A stretch of 64,000 bases of DNA from Candidatus Krumholzibacteriota bacterium (lineage in GTDB: Bacteria > Krumholzibacteriota > Krumholzibacteriia > LZORAL124-64-63). Each line of letters starts with the position of its first letter. The stretch's first letter is position 1. The notes under the pieces are model-generated. The model was not told the origin of the DNA. It saw only the letters and a program-made list of their open reading frames with translations, and did no database searches. A program made the translations under genes and the position numbers. Of this stretch, positions 62,422-64,000 are shown in pieces. Where the stretch lies: NCBI GenBank assembly GCA_024275485.1, contig JAJRZA010000022.1:42118-106117 (forward strand), in the 5' to 3' direction.

Positions 62422-62902
62422 ACAACTTCTTGAATATTTTGAGGTCCTACCGGCCCCCTTGGCCGTCTTTCTGGTGGCAACCCTGCCTGTTTTTGAGTTG
62501 CGGGGAGCCATCCCCGCTGGTTACGCCATGGGCATGACCAACCCGGTGGTGATCTACCTTTTAGCGGTAGCCGGGAATTTTCTCCCGGTTCTTCCCATCC
62601 TTCTGGGCCTCGGTCCGGCCGAACGCTACTTCAGGCGATTCAGTTTCTTTGATCGTTTCTTCACCTGGCTTTTCAAACGCACCGTCAGCCGCAGTGAAGT
62701 GATCCGCAAATACGAAAGCCTGGGCCTGATCCTGTTCGTGGCCATCCCTTTGCCCATGACCGGCGCCTGGACCGGCAGCATGGCCGCCTATCTGTTCAAA
62801 CTTCCCTTGCGCCTTGCTGTCCCATGTATCATCCTTGGCATCCTGATTGCCGGATTGGTGGTTACATTGGTCTCCCAGGGGGTTATATCCCTTTGGAATT
62901 GA
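62414..62902 (+). CDS. Small multidrug-export-like membrane protein (Sm_multidrug_ex family)
   Basis: A 162-residue inner-membrane protein with about four hydrophobic segments. LPVFELRGAIPAGYAMGM near residue 24 and AIPLPMTGAWTGSMAAYLF near 112 are the two family signatures. The family is named putative small multidrug export, but no transport has been shown for most members. The TTG at 62414 lies six bases behind GAGGGAG and is preferred over the longer frame that opens at 62315 inside pcm. tRNA-Pro(CGG) follows after 45 bases. Confidence 0.82.
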   Translation: MREQLLEYFEVLPAPLAVFLVATLPVFELRGAIPAGYAMGMTNPVVIYLLAVAGNFLPVLPILLGLGPAERYFRRFSFFDRFFTWLFKRTVSRSEVIRKYESLGLILFVAIPLPMTGAWTGSMAAYLFKLPLRLAVPCIILGILIAGLVVTLVSQGVISLWN

Positions 62903-62947
62903 ACAAAGTGGCACTCCTGGGAAACAAGATGGCCATCGGACCATGTT

Positions 62948-63025
62948 CGGGGCGTAGCGCAGCCCGGTTAGCGCGCCTGCTTCGGGAGCAGGAGGTCGGG
63001 AGTTCGAATCTCCCCGCCCCGACCA
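62948..63025 (+). tRNA. tRNA-Pro (anticodon CGG)
   Basis: A complete cloverleaf: acceptor CGGGGCG/CGCCCCG, D stem GCGC/GCGC, anticodon stem CCTGC/GCAGG with loop TTCGGGA (anticodon CGG), T stem GGGAG/CTCCC with loop TTCGAAT, discriminator A, encoded CCA. Length is 78 bases. The nlpD-like gene starts 17 bases after the CCA, so both may share a transcript. Confidence 0.96.
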
Positions 63026-63042
63026 AACTTAAACATTTCATA

Positions 63043-63687
63043 ATGTTAACCGCTTTGGTTAACCTTTTTCTGTGCCCTCTGGTCATTCTTGTGGGCCTGA
63101 ATGCCGGTTCCGCTCAAGCCGGCACCGATGCCTTCTATCTGGTCGTTCCCGGTGATAATCTGACCTACATCTCCAAACGTTTCGGCATCACCCTCAAGGA
63201 ACTGCGCCAGGCCAACAATCTGACTTCGGATAGGCTTTCCATAGATCAGAAATTGATTGTGCCCCACCCCTTCAAAAGATTGCCCAATACCAAACTCCAC
63301 TGGCAGCGCCCTTGCCCCAAGGACGGCCGGATTTTGCGCCCTTTCGGACAATACAAGGCCAAAAACATTCTCATGGCCCGAACAGGTGAAGATCGCATCT
63401 GCCCGGTGGGGTCGCCCGTCTATGCTCCGGCCCTCGCCGTGGTCAAACACATAGGAGAACTCGATGGATTTGGCACGGTCATCATTCTTCAGCACAAAGG
63501 TTCTTATGCCACCGTTTTCTCGCCGTTGAATCCTCGGACCATTGCCGTGGGTGAGGGACAAGCCGTCAATGCAGGACAGCTGTTGGGCCAAACCGACCAA
63601 CCGGTTTTGGATGAAAGCCGACCGTACATTCACATTGAATTGCGTAAAAATGAAATCGCCATCGACCCCAAGCCTTTGCGGCCATAA
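63043..63687 (+). CDS. NlpD/EnvC-like LysM plus degenerate LytM (M23) protein
   Basis: A 214-residue exported protein: signal peptide (about 1-26, ending GSAQA), one LysM domain binding peptidoglycan (about 29-75: YLVVPGDNLTYISKRFGITLKELRQANNL) and a LytM domain (about 90-214). The LytM part keeps GSPVYAPA, GFGTVIILQH and VNAGQLLGQTDQ but lacks the HxxxD zinc ligands, and the usual second HxH is reduced to YIHIEL. Like NlpD and EnvC it probably activates amidases rather than cutting peptidoglycan. surE-pcm-nlpD is also the Escherichia coli order. ATG 63043 is chosen because longer frames would read through the tRNA. Confidence 0.85.
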   Translation: MLTALVNLFLCPLVILVGLNAGSAQAGTDAFYLVVPGDNLTYISKRFGITLKELRQANNLTSDRLSIDQKLIVPHPFKRLPNTKLHWQRPCPKDGRILRPFGQYKAKNILMARTGEDRICPVGSPVYAPALAVVKHIGELDGFGTVIILQHKGSYATVFSPLNPRTIAVGEGQAVNAGQLLGQTDQPVLDESRPYIHIELRKNEIAIDPKPLRP

Positions 63688-63702
63688 ACCCGGGAGTATT
63701 CC

Positions 63703-64000
63703 ATGGACCTGCGTAAAATCATCCGAGATGTGCCCGATTTCCCCAAACCGGGCATCCTTTTCAAGGACATCACACCGGTCATGGAGAACCCGGCAGCCTA
63801 TCGTCAGGCTCTCGAAGAAATGACTGCCCTGCTCGATGGTGTCCCATACGACAAGCTGGCCGCCATCGCAAGCCGCGGTTTCATTTTTGGCGGTCCCATG
63901 GCCGTAGAGCAAGACAAAGCCATGGTGCTGTTTCGGAAAGTCGGCAAATTACCCGCCAAAACCAGGCAGGTGACCTACGATCTGGAATACGGTACTGCAA
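63703..64000 (+). CDS. apt: Adenine phosphoribosyltransferase, 5' part (cut by window edge)
   Basis: The first 99 codons of a purine-salvage enzyme that makes AMP from adenine and PRPP. The N-terminus DLRKIIRDVPDFPKPGILFKDIT, IASRGFIFGG and the flexible-loop start FRKVGKLPAKT are typical of Apt. The PRPP-binding loop would lie beyond the edge. The ATG at 63703 follows CGGGAG, 15 bases after the nlpD-like stop. Confidence 0.93.
   Translation, partial: MDLRKIIRDVPDFPKPGILFKDITPVMENPAAYRQALEEMTALLDGVPYDKLAAIASRGFIFGGPMAVEQDKAMVLFRKVGKLPAKTRQVTYDLEYGTA

Overview
This window reads as chromosomal DNA of a free-living Gram-negative bacterium. It has LapA and LapB homologues of the LPS-control system, two periplasmic lytic transglycosylases, lipoproteins with lipoboxes, a SPOR-domain protein and an NlpD-like LytM protein. 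Three features point to the Fibrobacterota-Chlorobiota-Bacteroidota (FCB) superphylum or a neighbouring candidate phylum: a SecA with a long insertion after the DEAD-box region, an M6 metalloprotease ending in a FlgD-like PNP...GxY sorting-type domain, and a Bacteroidota-style Ig-like lipoprotein (CAVVEPPPGGPVDKTPP). This placement is an inference, not a database result. The genetic code is standard: TGA ends many genes, often overlapping the next start. GTG and TTG starts are common.

Layout. 1-5.2 kb: an edge-truncated lytic transglycosylase on the minus strand, then a diguanylate cyclase and ComEC, which is split by a -1 frameshift at a T9 run. 5.2-16.7 kb: purC-purH, a secreted M6 protease, a Slt70-like transglycosylase, secA and smg. 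16.8-24.7 kb: topA-trmFO-xerC-hslV-hslU, a gene order also known from Bacillus, then argF. 24.7-28.5 kb: an Ig-like lipoprotein coupled to dapF-dapA-dapB. 28.7-29.1 kb: rpsT on the minus strand, divergent from uvrC. 29-41.2 kb: uvrC-xerD, then from a good promoter trpS-scpA-scpB-rluB-hisC-aroF-cmk/plsC, then rpsA. The cmk/plsC gene is a fusion. 41.2-54.7 kb: mtaB-miaB-lapA-lapB-SPOR protein-mutS-GAF protein-mutL-miaA. 54.6-59.9 kb: tRNA-Gly(CCC), a DUF512 radical-SAM protein, der-plsY-gpsA and a MerR regulator. 60-64 kb: tRNA-Pro(GGG), a glycosyltransferase, surE-pcm, a small membrane protein, tRNA-Pro(CGG), an NlpD-like protein and the start of apt.

Most genes lie on the plus strand, packed with 1-8 base overlaps, so translational coupling is probably widespread. 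The functions group into purine and diaminopimelate synthesis, envelope biogenesis and remodelling, protein export, chromosome segregation and dimer resolution (ScpAB, XerC, XerD), DNA repair (UvrC, MutS, MutL) and tRNA/rRNA modification (TrmFO, RluB, MtaB, MiaB, MiaA).

I found no CRISPR array, insertion sequence, prophage, toxin system or clearly new multi-gene system. The unusual points are local: the ComEC slippery site, an in-frame TGA in the SPOR gene, the Cmk-PlsC fusion, a GAF protein with a degenerate GGDEF-like end between mutS and mutL, a zinc-finger-free Lys-rich TopA tail, a catalytically degenerate NlpD-like LytM domain beside surE-pcm, and short tandem repeats directly behind a tRNA-Pro gene. 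The only gene-poor stretches above about 300 bases are 960-1266, which holds a divergent promoter region, and 59870-60203, which holds a tRNA and the tandem repeats.
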